This document shows, in pieces, positions 1 through 5,556 of a stretch of 6,197 nucleotides of DNA. A program made the translations under genes and the position numbers. Numbering within the stretch: the stretch's first letter is position 1; every line of letters begins with the position of its first letter. Source of the stretch: an uncultured Selenomonas sp. (GTDB lineage: Bacteria; Bacillota; Negativicutes; Selenomonadales; Selenomonadaceae); the NCBI GenBank assembly GCA_937981305.1, contig CALJPB010000287.1, positions 1 to 6,197 on the forward strand. The letters run 5' to 3'. Below the pieces are notes generated by a model. That model was given only the letters and a program-made list of their open reading frames with translations. It was not told the origin of the DNA and searched no databases.

Positions 1-2422
1 TGGAGATGATGCCCTCCTCGTCGAGATCCTTGAGCGCGTCCTCCGCGACGTTCGGGATATCGCGCGTGATCTCCTCGGGGCCGAGCTTCGTGTCGCGTGC
101 GTCACACTCGTACTCCTCAATGTGGATCGAGGTATAGAGATCCCGCTTGACGAGGTTCTCACTGAGGAGAATCGCGTCCTCGTAGTTGTAGCCCTCCCAC
201 GGCATATAGGCGACAATGATATTGTAGCCGAGTGCCAGCTCGCCGCTGTCGGTCGACGGGCCATCGGCGATGGGCTGCCCCTCCGTCACACGGTCGCCGG
301 CGTAGACCAGCGGCTTCTGGTTGATGCACGTCGCCTGATTCGAGCGAACATATTTTTGAAGTTTATAATTATCGAATGCCCCCTCGTCCGTGCGGACAGT
401 GATCGCATTCGCCGTGACTTCCGTGACCTCGCCGCCGTGTTTCGCGAGCACCATCACACCCGAGTCACACGCCGCCTTGTACTCCATGCCCGTACCGACA
501 AGAGGTGCCTGCGTCTTGAGCAGCGGCACTGCCTGACGCTGCATATTCGCGCCCATCAGTGCGCGGTTTGCGTCGTCGTTCTCGAGGAACGGGATCATCG
601 CCGTTGCGATGGAGAACACCTGACGCGGCGACACGTCCATATAGTCCACACGGTCGCGCGGGTGCAGCCCCGTCTCCTCGTGGCAGCGCGCCGTGACGCG
701 CTCGTTCACAAAGAACTCATGTTCATCGAGCGGCTCGTTCGCCTGTGCGATGATGAGCTCATCTTCCTCGTCCGCCGTCAGGTAGCGCACCTCATCCGTC
801 ACGCGGCGGTGCTCCTTGTCCACACGGCGGTACGGGGTCTCCATAAAGCCGAACCGGTTCACGCGTGCATAGTTCGCGAGTGAGCCGATGAGTCCGATGT
901 TCGGACCTTCGGGAGACTCGACCGGACACATACGCCCATAGTGCGAGTTGTGCACGTCGCGCACCTCAAAGCCCGCACGCTCACGCGAGAGACCGCCGGG
1001 GCCGAGTGCCGAGAGACGGCGCTTGTGAGTAAGCTCCGAAAGCGGATTGTGCTGATCCATAAACTGCGAGAGCTGTGAAGATCCGAAGAACTCCTTCACC
1101 GCCGCCACGACGGGGCGGATGTTGATGAGCCCCTGCGGCGTGATGCTCTCCGTCTCCTGGATCGACATACGCTCGCGCACGACGCGCTCCATGCGCGAAA
1201 GGCCGATGCGGAACTGGTTCTGCAGCAGCTCTCCGACCGCACGCACGCGGCGGTTGCCGAGGTGGTCGATGTCGTCCGTATTGCCGAATCCGTCCATGAG
1301 CCCGAGGAGGTAGCTGATCGCCGCCATCACATCCTCGCGCGTCACCGTGCGGAACTGGTAGTCCCGCGTCGGCGCACAGAGCATCCGATGGATCTCTCCG
1401 TCCTTTTTCTGCACGTCAAAGGCGACGATCTCGCCCTCGCCGAAAAGCGCCGTCTCGCGCTCCGCGCTCACGGCATCCACCATATCCTGTGTAATCGCCT
1501 CGCCCTTCGGGAATACGATCTCGCCCGTCTCCTTGTCAATGACGGGATTTGCCAGCACCTTGCCCAAGAGGCGGCGCCGCCAGCCGAGTTTTTTCGTCAG
1601 CTTGTAGCGGCCGACCGTCGCCAGATCGTAGCGGCGCGGGTCAAAGAACAGCACCTCGAGGAGCTGCCGTGCGTTGTCCTCGTTCGCGGGCTCGCCCGGA
1701 CGCAGACGGCGGTAGATCTCAATGACCGCCTTGCCGCGCGTCTTGACCTCGTCCGTGTCGCGCTCGAGCGTCGTGAGAATGCGCGGATCATCGCCAAAGA
1801 GCGCACGGATCTCATCGTCCGACTCGTAGCCGAGCGCACGGATGAGGTAGGTCACAGGCATCTTGCGCGTGCGGTCAATGCGCACGGACACAATGTCGTT
1901 CGCATCCGTCTCGAGCTCGATCCACGCGCCGCGGTTCGGGATCATCGTCGCGTTGAAGAGCTCCTTGCCCGTCGTGTCGATCTCGACCCCGTAGTACGTA
2001 CCGGGCGAGCGGACGAGCTGACTGACAATGACGCGCTCCGCGCCGTTGATGATGAACGTGCCCGTATCCGTCATGAGCGGGAAATCGCCCATGAACACCT
2101 CCTGCTCCTTGATCTCGCCGGTTTCGCGATTCACAAGGCGCACATTGACACGCAGGGGAGCCGCATAGGTCACATCGCGTTCCTTGCACTCGTCGAGATC
2201 GTACTTCGGCTCACCGAGTGCAAATGATTCAAAGGAAAGGATGAGATTCCCCGAGAAATCCTGAATAGGCGAGATGTCGCGGAAGATCTCCGCGAGTCCC
2301 ACCTCCAAAAACCACTGGTAGCTCGTGCGCTGGATGTCGAGGAGATGCGGCATCTCCATAACTTCCTTGATACGCGCGTAGCTGTACCGGGTGCGACGGC
2401 CGACCGACACAGGATTGAACAT
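1..2422 (-). CDS. rpoB: RNA polymerase beta subunit, N-terminal 807 residues (partial)
   Basis: This is the beta subunit of the core RNA polymerase, which forms one side of the catalytic cleft and the rifampicin pocket. The frame is open without interruption from ATG at 2422 to the left edge. AAAGGG at 2434-2439, 11 nt upstream, is a good ribosome binding site. The N-terminus [20 protein letters not shown] is followed by the protrusion and lobe regions. The rifampicin region [20 protein letters not shown] lies at about residues 445-464, followed by [14 protein letters not shown]456, H466 and S471 correspond to E. coli D516, H526 and S531, so no common resistance change is visible. The block [12 protein letters not shown] holds E748 and D749, matching the active-site-proximal E813/D814 of E. 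coli. The visible part ends at ...DEEGIIS, before the catalytic lysines and the C-terminal clamp. rpoC probably follows outside the window. Translated blocks match the family closely, so identity is near certain. Confidence 0.98.
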   Translation of the reverse strand, partial: MFNPVSVGRRTRYSYARIKEVMEMPHLLDIQRTSYQWFLEVGLAEIFRDISPIQDFSGNLILSFESFALGEPKYDLDECKERDVTYAAPLRVNVRLVNRETGEIKEQEVFMGDFPLMTDTGTFIINGAERVIVSQLVRSPGTYYGVEIDTTGKELFNATMIPNRGAWIELETDANDIVSVRIDRTRKMPVTYLIRALGYESDDEIRALFGDDPRILTTLERDTDEVKTRGKAVIEIYRRLRPGEPANEDNARQLLEVLFFDPRRYDLATVGRYKLTKKLGWRRRLLGKVLANPVIDKETGEIVFPKGEAITQDMVDAVSAERETALFGEGEIVAFDVQKKDGEIHRMLCAPTRDYQFRTVTREDVMAAISYLLGLMDGFGNTDDIDHLGNRRVRAVGELLQNQFRIGLSRMERVVRERMSIQETESITPQGLINIRPVVAAVKEFFGSSQLSQFMDQHNPLSELTHKRRLSALGPGGLSRERAGFEVRDVHNSHYGRMCPVESPEGPNIGLIGSLANYARVNRFGFMETPYRRVDKEHRRVTDEVRYLTADEEDELIIAQANEPLDEHEFFVNERVTARCHEETGLHPRDRVDYMDVSPRQVFSIATAMIPFLENDDANRALMGANMQRQAVPLLKTQAPLVGTGMEYKAACDSGVMVLAKHGGEVTEVTANAITVRTDEGAFDNYKLQKYVRSNQATCINQKPLVYAGDRVTEGQPIADGPSTDSGELALGYNIIVAYMPWEGYNYEDAILLSENLVKRDLYTSIHIEEYECDARDTKLGPEEITRDIPNVAEDALKDLDEEGIIS

Positions 2423-2430
2423 GAACGCTG

Positions 2431-2523
2431 TCACCCTTTCGCTGGATTATCGTATGGTGATTTGTGCGTTGGAATAAAAAGACACAAAAAGAACAAGGCA
2501 ACCATCCGAATACCTTGCTCCAT
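2431..2523 (-). CDS. Possible 30-residue hydrophobic leader peptide upstream of rpoB
   Basis: This short ORF sits inside the rpoB leader, running from ATG at 2523 to TGA at 2431-2433. Its stop codon overlaps the rpoB ribosome binding site (AAAGGGTGA) and lies 8 nt before the rpoB start, an arrangement that permits translational coupling. The peptide has a hydrophobic core, [12 protein letters not shown] at residues 7-18, and a polar tail [12 protein letters not shown]. The first ATG has AAAGGA only 2 nt upstream, which is too close. The internal ATG (residue 7, at 2505) has AAGG at a better spacing of 7 nt, so a 24-residue product is the alternative. I do not recognise a family. It may be a chance ORF; its position, rather than its sequence, is the reason to list it. 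Confidence 0.3.
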   Translation of the reverse strand: MEQGIRMVALFFLCLFIPTHKSPYDNPAKG

Positions 2524-2541
2524 GATCCTTTCTAACACGAG

Positions 2542-2601
2542 CCGTGAAGGCTGCGGAATCACGGATAAATCCTGCACCATTCCGGCAGTATGTTATCCGT
2601 G
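2542..2601 (-). promoter_or_regulatory. Two mutually exclusive stem-loops in the rpoB leader
   Basis: Read on the minus strand, CACGGATAA (2593-2601) pairs perfectly with TTATCCGTG (2560-2568). Inside it is a 4-bp inner stem, CTGC (2585-2588) with GCAG (2572-2575), closing a 9-nt loop. The second arm can instead use CCGTGA (2559-2564) to pair with TCACGG (2542-2547) farther downstream. The two folds share bases 2560-2564 and cannot coexist. Neither is followed by a U-tract, so neither is an obvious intrinsic terminator. The fold lies upstream of the possible leader peptide. Early-operon leader control of RNA polymerase genes is known in other bacteria; control here is inference. Confidence 0.4.
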
Positions 2602-2663
2602 CCTCCCCCATCCTCCCCGAAAAAAGGCGCACAAATCCCCATTCTTACTCAATAGGTCATTGT

Positions 2664-2692
2664 ATGATACTACATTCAAGAGCCCGTGTCAA
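2664..2692 (-). promoter_or_regulatory. Sigma-A type promoter for rpoB
   Basis: On the minus strand TTGACA (2687-2692, perfect -35) is followed after 17 nt by TATCAT (2664-2669, five of six -10 positions). Transcription would start near 2657, giving a leader of about 235 nt before rpoB. This is the best promoter match upstream of rpoB and implies that rpoB is transcribed from here rather than only from an upstream ribosomal protein operon. It is back-to-back with the toxin promoter; the two -35 boxes are 27 nt apart. Confidence 0.8.
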
Positions 2693-2719
2693 GGGGTGCT
2701 TTTAGTTTTATCTGCCTTT

Positions 2720-2749
2720 CTGTCAAAAACACATATTGTATGCTATACT
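2720..2749 (+). promoter_or_regulatory. Extended -10 promoter for the small toxin-like gene
   Basis: CTGTCA (2720-2725, four of six -35 positions) is followed after 18 nt by TATACT (2744-2749), which is preceded by TGC, an extended -10 element. The start point would be near 2756, giving a 5' leader of about 40 nt before the start codon at 2797. It is divergent from the rpoB promoter. Confidence 0.65.
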
Positions 2750-2788
2750 GTTCATGCTACTCTCCCCGACACTCAAGTAGCGGAGGGG

Positions 2789-2812
2789 GTGATGTCATGT
2801 CAGCCCGTGTTT
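2789..2812 (+). repeat. Direct repeat copy 1, over the toxin start codon
   Basis: This 24-nt segment starts at the end of the Shine-Dalgarno sequence and runs through the ATG at 2797 into codon 6. It matches 2971-2995 at 22 of 25 aligned columns: GTGA, T/C, GTC, a one-base gap, ATGTCAG, C/T, CCGTGTTT. The second copy lies in the antisense RNA gene, whose transcript therefore carries the complement of this segment and can pair with the translation start. Confidence 0.8.
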
Positions 2813-2883
2813 TCGTGCAGGCAGTCGCGGCAAGTGTAGTAGCCTACTACATCTGCAAGTGGTTAGATGCCTGCCTTCGTTGA
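2797..2883 (+). CDS. 28-residue membrane peptide, Fst-like type I toxin candidate
   Basis: The ORF encodes a tiny protein with one hydrophobic helix. After MSARVFVQA it reads VAASVVAYYICKWLDACLR and stops at TGA 2881-2883. The Shine-Dalgarno run GGAGGGGGTGAT (2782-2793) is strong, and its G-run ends 7 nt before this ATG, which fixes the start. In-frame extension upstream would begin before the predicted promoter and is excluded. Small hydrophobic peptides with a transmembrane helix ending near a WLD motif and a charged tail are known from the Fst/par type I toxins of Gram-positive bacteria (about 33 residues, membrane-active). This one is shorter and lacks the PxxxG motif common in that family. 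The assignment rests mainly on context: its own promoter, a convergent antisense RNA promoter, a shared terminator and a direct repeat over its start. It may also be a non-toxic small membrane protein under the same kind of antisense control. Confidence 0.75.
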   Translation: MSARVFVQAVAASVVAYYICKWLDACLR

Positions 2884-2922
2884 GTAGCTAGCCCAAGGTG
2901 AGCACGCCCCATAAATGTGCGA

Positions 2923-2963
2923 GAAGCCCCCGTGAAGAATCTCCAGTTCTTCACGGGGGCTTC
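2923..2963. terminator. Shared bidirectional terminator hairpin between toxin and antisense RNA
   Basis: GAAGCCCCCGTGAAGAA (2923-2939) and TTCTTCACGGGGGCTTC (2947-2963) form a perfect 17-bp stem with a 7-nt loop, TCTCCAG. It lies between convergent transcription units: the toxin gene ending at 2883 and the antisense RNA and upstream gene arriving from the right. T-tracts are weak on both sides: TTCGTCGTTT on the plus strand and TTCTCGCACATTT on the minus strand. Termination may therefore be partial. The antisense loop CUGGAGA begins with CUGG, which fits the YUNR U-turn motif used in kissing-loop pairing. Confidence 0.75.
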
Positions 2964-2970
2964 GTCGTTT

Positions 2971-2995
2971 GTGACGTCTATGTCAGTCCGTGTTT
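2971..2995 (+). repeat. Direct repeat copy 2, in the 5' part of the antisense RNA gene
   Basis: This is the second copy of the toxin start region, with ATGTCAG, one T for C change, and CCGTGTTT. It has one extra T at 2979 and C in place of T at 2975. The latter still allows a G-U pair between the two RNAs. It is read in the opposite direction to copy 1, because the antisense promoter lies to its right. It contains no Shine-Dalgarno sequence, so it is not itself a second start site. Confidence 0.8.
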
Positions 2996-3005
2996 GCCTA
3001 CGCAT

Positions 3006-3034
3006 AGTATAGCACAGTGCACTTCGGATTTCAA
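3006..3034 (-). promoter_or_regulatory. Strong promoter for the antisense RNA
   Basis: On the minus strand TTGAAA (3029-3034, five of six) is followed after exactly 17 nt by TATACT (3006-3011), with TGC before it as an extended -10. The predicted start is near 2999. It is a better consensus match than the toxin promoter, as expected if the antitoxin RNA is made in excess. The -35 box begins 10 nt beyond the stop codon of the gene at 3045-4450. Confidence 0.75.
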
Positions 3035-3044
3035 GGATAGCATC

Positions 3045-4450
3045 TCACGCATATTTGTTCTTCTTACTCTCACCCTGAAGCTCTGAGGTACGCTGCGCGA
3101 GGATGGTATTGATGCGGTTCTGGATGGAGGTGATGAGCGGCTGTTTCTGATCGTCGCTCATTGCGGACTTCTTCACCTCGGCGAGCTGCTTGCGCAGGTT
3201 CGCCAGTTCCTGATCGAGCGGGTTGTCAGGACGGCGCGCACTCTTGTCGCTCTGCTGTGCTTCATTCGCTTTTATCCAACGGCCATCCGCCGTCTGGATG
3301 AGGTAAAGAGGATCGCGCTGACGGCTGAGACGGTGAAGGAACTTGATTTCATCCGCGCCGTCCGAAAGTGCGCGGCTCATCTCTCCCTGCGTATAGCGAA
3401 TCGAAGCATTATCATTGCCGCACATGGAACGCTGTAAGCGGTCATAGCCATCCGCATCGTTCGTTGCCGCCTCCCAGAGTTCGCCATGTGCATGAGAGAA
3501 GTTCGCACGCATCGCTTCATCCAAAGAATAATGTCTGAGGGTCAATCCACCAAGAAACTCCTGATAGGCTGCGGCGGTATCGTCACGACCTGACTGCTTG
3601 AGCGCTGACACGATCTCTGCATGGTTCTTGTACGCGCCTTGTGCCGCTTGAACCCACACGTCACTCGCTTCCTTATGACGCGCCATGAAATCCAGTTCCT
3701 TGACACCGATGTTCGCAAGCGAACCATTATACTCGTAACGAATCCGCGCGGCAAACTTCGTCGACGGCGAACTAAAATCGACTGCAACAAAGACACCTGC
3801 GCGGTTTTGGAGTTCGCTTCATTTGCGTACGATTTTGCCCGCGTGTACTCCTCCACCGTAGTATGTCCGCGTGCAATACGCTTGCTGAGTTCTTCGTCTG
3901 CATAGGAGGTATTCGCAAGAGCCGCCATGCCCGCAAACTTCAAATTGTACGCTCGAAATACAGATGTACCGCCTGCACGCACCTTGTCAAGGACGTTTCG
4001 ATACGACTCAAAATGTTCGTCCGCCTCCGCATACAGAGGATTGATTACGCCCTCCTTCTCTGCCCAATGCTCGGCATAGACGTTGATGCCGAGTATCTGG
4101 TCGCCCTTCCAGTACAACTCGTCTGAATACGGCTCAGGAGATATGAGTACGTCACGATTCTTCTCCGCCGCGCGCTCCGTCAGCTCCTTCTGCTTCGCAC
4201 GCCACGATGTATAGAACTCCTCCATCGAGCCTGCCTTGATCTCGCCGTCGTAGCGCTTGGTGCTCCGCATCAGACGCGCAATGTATTCGCCGTCGCTCTC
4301 GTCGCGCCCGCGCGCACTGATCTCGACACGGTACGCGGGTGCCTCCACGCGCTCCGCCGGTACCGCATCGTTTTTCTGCGCCGCGCTTGCGTTCGTCGTC
4401 TTTGCCGCCTCATATGCAGACGGCCCCCCTCCATTCACCCGCATTGTCAT
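3045..4450 (-). pseudogene. Unrecognised protein gene, about 468 codons, one frameshift
   Basis: The start is ATG at 4450, chosen because AAAGGAG lies 8 nt upstream; a GTG at 4459 touches that site and is unlikely. The N-terminal frame reads sensibly for about 212 residues, to ...RAKSYANEA. It then turns into an arginine-rich, low-quality stretch. The frame that opens at 3818 continues naturally with ELQNRAGVFVAVDFSSP and runs to TGA at 3045-3047. A one-base loss (or two-base gain) near 3815 explains both. I see no signal peptide or membrane helix, so the product is probably cytoplasmic. The sequence is polar and mostly helical. The C-terminus (DQELANLRKQLAEVKK, then SDDQKQPLITSIQNRI) looks like a coiled coil and faintly recalls FlxA-like proteins, which is not enough for a function. 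A sequencing error, a true pseudogene or, less likely, recoding would all look like this. No terminator follows the stop before the antisense RNA promoter. Confidence 0.75.
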
Positions 4451-4521
4451 AGTCAGCACTCCTTTGCCACTTCCAAAACAGTAACAATATTTCTACTTCA
4501 CTCGTATTCGCTGTCCCTGTC

Positions 4522-4551
4522 ATTTTTCCTTCCATCTGTGGAAAAATTATA
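4522..4551 (-). promoter_or_regulatory. Possible -10 box with adjoining inverted repeat, upstream of the frameshifted gene
   Basis: TATAAT on the minus strand (4546-4551) is a perfect -10 sequence about 96 nt upstream of the start at 4450, but no good -35 box lies 16-18 nt before it and there is no TG extension. Immediately downstream, ATTTTTCC (4522-4529) and GGAAAAAT (4540-4547) form an 8-bp inverted repeat with a 10-nt spacer. It overlaps the -10 by 2 bases, where an operator could sit. Both calls are weak; A/T-rich matches arise easily by chance. Confidence 0.3.
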
Positions 4552-4670
4552 GGACTTTCATCGTATATGATCCTACGCGTGGTTATATCGATGGTTCCCT
4601 GTCCCCGTATTTGAATGTCTATAGCTTTATCTCAACCTCTTGCATAAAAACTTTGTGCCAATCGTCCACC

Positions 4671-4700
4671 TTGCACAATCCGATGTGCTCATGATAGAAT
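4671..4700 (+). promoter_or_regulatory. Likely promoter for the lipoprotein gene
   Basis: TAGAAT (4695-4700, five of six -10 positions) lies 17 nt after TGCACA (4672-4677) or 18 nt after TTGCAC (4671-4676), either a modest -35. The start would be near 4707, leaving about 32 nt of leader that contains the Shine-Dalgarno sequence AGGAGGT (4727-4733). The rest of the 4460-4738 interval shows no further gene or structured RNA that I can support. Confidence 0.5.
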
Positions 4701-4738
4701 GACAATGGATTTGTTGACAGTAATTTAGGAGGTATCTT

Positions 4739-5488
4739 ATGTTTCTGACACGATGCACGCACACGATGCGCACCGTTCTCACCGCCGCGATGTTGGGCGT
4801 ACTCGCGCTCACCGGCGGCTGTTTCAGCGGCGATGTGAACGTTGTCATCAACGAGGACGGCAGTGCCGACCTCAAGACCACGCTCGTCAGCGTACCAATG
4901 CTCGCTGAGATCGTCGAGCAGAGCAAGACAGCGACGACGGCAAAGAATCCGGATGCGCAGGTCACGCCCGTAACGAAGGAGAATATGTCGGGCTACGAGA
5001 TCACAGAGCACTACGCCACAATCGACAAGCTCGCGGAAAATGACTTCTTCAAGGCGAACGAGGGCAAGAACACGGGCATCACCGCGAACAAGAGCCTGTT
5101 CTACACGGACTACAACTTTGACCTGCTCTTTGAGGGCAGCCAGAACGGCGGCGGCGCGGGTGCGTTCGCAAGCAATATCACGTTCACCTATCAGATGACG
5201 CTGCCGTCCGCCCCCACGAGCTCGAACGCCGACCGCTCGGAGAACGACGGCAAGCAGCTCACATGGAACCTCGGCAAGACCCTCGTGACGGGTGAGTCGT
5301 CCAAGATCGAGGTCGCGTTCCGCATCTGGAATAAGACGGCGATCATCGGTACGATCATCCTCGTCATCGTCCTGATCGGTGCAGGCGCTTTCTTCTTCCT
5401 CCGCCGCAAGAAGGAAGATGAGCCGCAGCAGATGCTCGAGGACACACTGATCGATGTGACACCGAACGAAACAAACGTCAAGAACTAA
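4739..5488 (+). CDS. Predicted lipoprotein with C-terminal membrane helix, LppM/DUF3153-like
   Basis: The product is a 249-residue envelope protein of unknown function. The start is fixed by AGGAGGT 5 nt upstream. Residues 1-27 form a signal peptide with a basic start and a hydrophobic core (VLTAAMLGVLAL). They end in LTGGC, so Cys28 is the likely lipid-modified residue; Thr at -3 is atypical of the lipobox. The mature domain begins FSGDVNVVINEDGSADLKT, a beta-rich pattern with an asparagine/aspartate-glycine-serine turn like that of LppM/DUF3153 lipoproteins. A single membrane helix spans about residues 201-221 (AIIGTIILVIVLIGAGAFFFL), followed by RRKK and an acidic tail. By the positive-inside rule the domain is outside and the tail in the cytoplasm, so the protein would be anchored at both ends. 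The gene stands alone, with its own promoter and a terminator just after it. The family link is from memory of the pattern and is moderate. Confidence 0.85.
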   Translation: MFLTRCTHTMRTVLTAAMLGVLALTGGCFSGDVNVVINEDGSADLKTTLVSVPMLAEIVEQSKTATTAKNPDAQVTPVTKENMSGYEITEHYATIDKLAENDFFKANEGKNTGITANKSLFYTDYNFDLLFEGSQNGGGAGAFASNITFTYQMTLPSAPTSSNADRSENDGKQLTWNLGKTLVTGESSKIEVAFRIWNKTAIIGTIILVIVLIGAGAFFFLRRKKEDEPQQMLEDTLIDVTPNETNVKN

Positions 5489-5500
5489 AACGTCATATGC

Positions 5501-5537
5501 AAAGAGCCTTTCCCGCAGCGTACAGGAAAGGCTCTTT
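5501..5537. terminator. Bidirectional intrinsic terminator
   Basis: AAAGAGCCTTTCC (5501-5513) and GGAAAGGCTCTTT (5525-5537) form a perfect 13-bp stem with an 11-nt loop. On the plus strand it is followed by TATTGTCTT after CTCTTT, and the A-rich left arm gives CTCTTT on the minus strand. It lies 13 nt past the lipoprotein stop and 19 nt past the stop of the convergent TRAP gene, so it can serve both. Confidence 0.85.
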
Positions 5538-5556
5538 TATTGTCTTATTGCGAGAT

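Larger units (their letters stand above)
2756..2888 (+). other. Possible 5'-3' closing helix and local leader hairpin in the toxin mRNA
   Basis: GCTACTC at 2756-2762, at the predicted 5' end of the transcript, is exactly complementary to GAGTAGC at 2882-2888, which overlaps the toxin stop codon (7 bp). It can instead pair locally: GCTACT at 2756-2761 with AGTAGC at 2776-2781 (6 bp, 14-nt loop), just before the Shine-Dalgarno sequence. A third copy, AGTAGC at 2838-2843, is part of a near-palindrome, TGTAGTAG-C-CTACTACA (2835-2851), inside the ORF. In the Fst mRNA of plasmid pAD1 a 5'-3' helix and a leader stem-loop keep the message stable and poorly translated. Applying that model here is inference. 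Confidence 0.4.
2920..2999 (-). ncRNA. Antisense RNA, antitoxin of a par-type type I module
   Basis: This is a predicted RNA of about 75-85 nt, transcribed toward the toxin gene from the promoter at 3006-3034, starting near 2999 and ending just past the hairpin at 2923-2963. No ORF or ribosome binding site is evident in it. Its 5' part carries the complement of direct repeat 2. It could pair with the toxin mRNA at 2789-2812 through 22 Watson-Crick pairs, one G-U pair, one mismatch and one bulge, covering the start codon. Its 3' hairpin is fully complementary to the toxin mRNA terminator hairpin because both come from the same DNA. The layout matches RNA II of the pAD1 par locus (about 65 nt). 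The ends are inferred from the promoter and hairpin, not measured. Confidence 0.7.

Noticed and set aside
122..2227. Long plus-strand ORFs at 122-883 and 1262-2227
   Set aside because: They are antisense to continuous, highly conserved rpoB coding sequence; their arginine- and histidine-rich composition is typical of shadow frames in GC-rich genes.
2447..2632. 61-codon minus-strand ORF in the rpoB leader
   Set aside because: Its composition looks random, and the GGGGAGG near its start serves only an internal ATG at 2611; it overlaps the leader hairpin and the better-placed short ORF in another frame.
2686..2796. N-terminal extension of the toxin ORF to 2686
   Set aside because: It would start upstream of the predicted promoter, and the only strong ribosome binding site is the one just before the ATG at 2797.
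2345..2839. Plus-strand 164-codon ORF crossing the rpoB start and the toxin region
   Set aside because: It overlaps rpoB codons, the rpoB leader and both promoters, has no ribosome binding site worth noting, and ends out of frame within the toxin gene.
2792..2839. Overlapping ATG at 2792 encoding a 15-residue peptide
   Set aside because: The start lies too close to the Shine-Dalgarno run and the product is a short polar, cysteine-containing peptide without pattern.
2971..2995. Repeat 2 as a remnant of a second toxin gene
   Set aside because: Only the start region is repeated; there is no ribosome binding site before it and similarity stops after codon 6, where the antisense promoter region begins.
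3800..3812. Programmed -1 frameshift at CCAAAAC in the 3045-4450 gene
   Set aside because: The word does not fit X XXY YYZ in the incoming frame, re-pairing of the lysine tRNA on CAA would be poor, and joining there gives a less natural protein than a simple one-base loss near 3815.
4714..4719. Perfect TTGACA just before the lipoprotein gene
   Set aside because: No -10 box lies 16-18 nt downstream; that spot is the start codon itself, so the match is probably chance.
4619..5011. Minus-strand ORFs at 4619-5011 and 4627-4965
   Set aside because: They are antisense to the lipoprotein gene and its promoter, with no ribosome binding site or family pattern.
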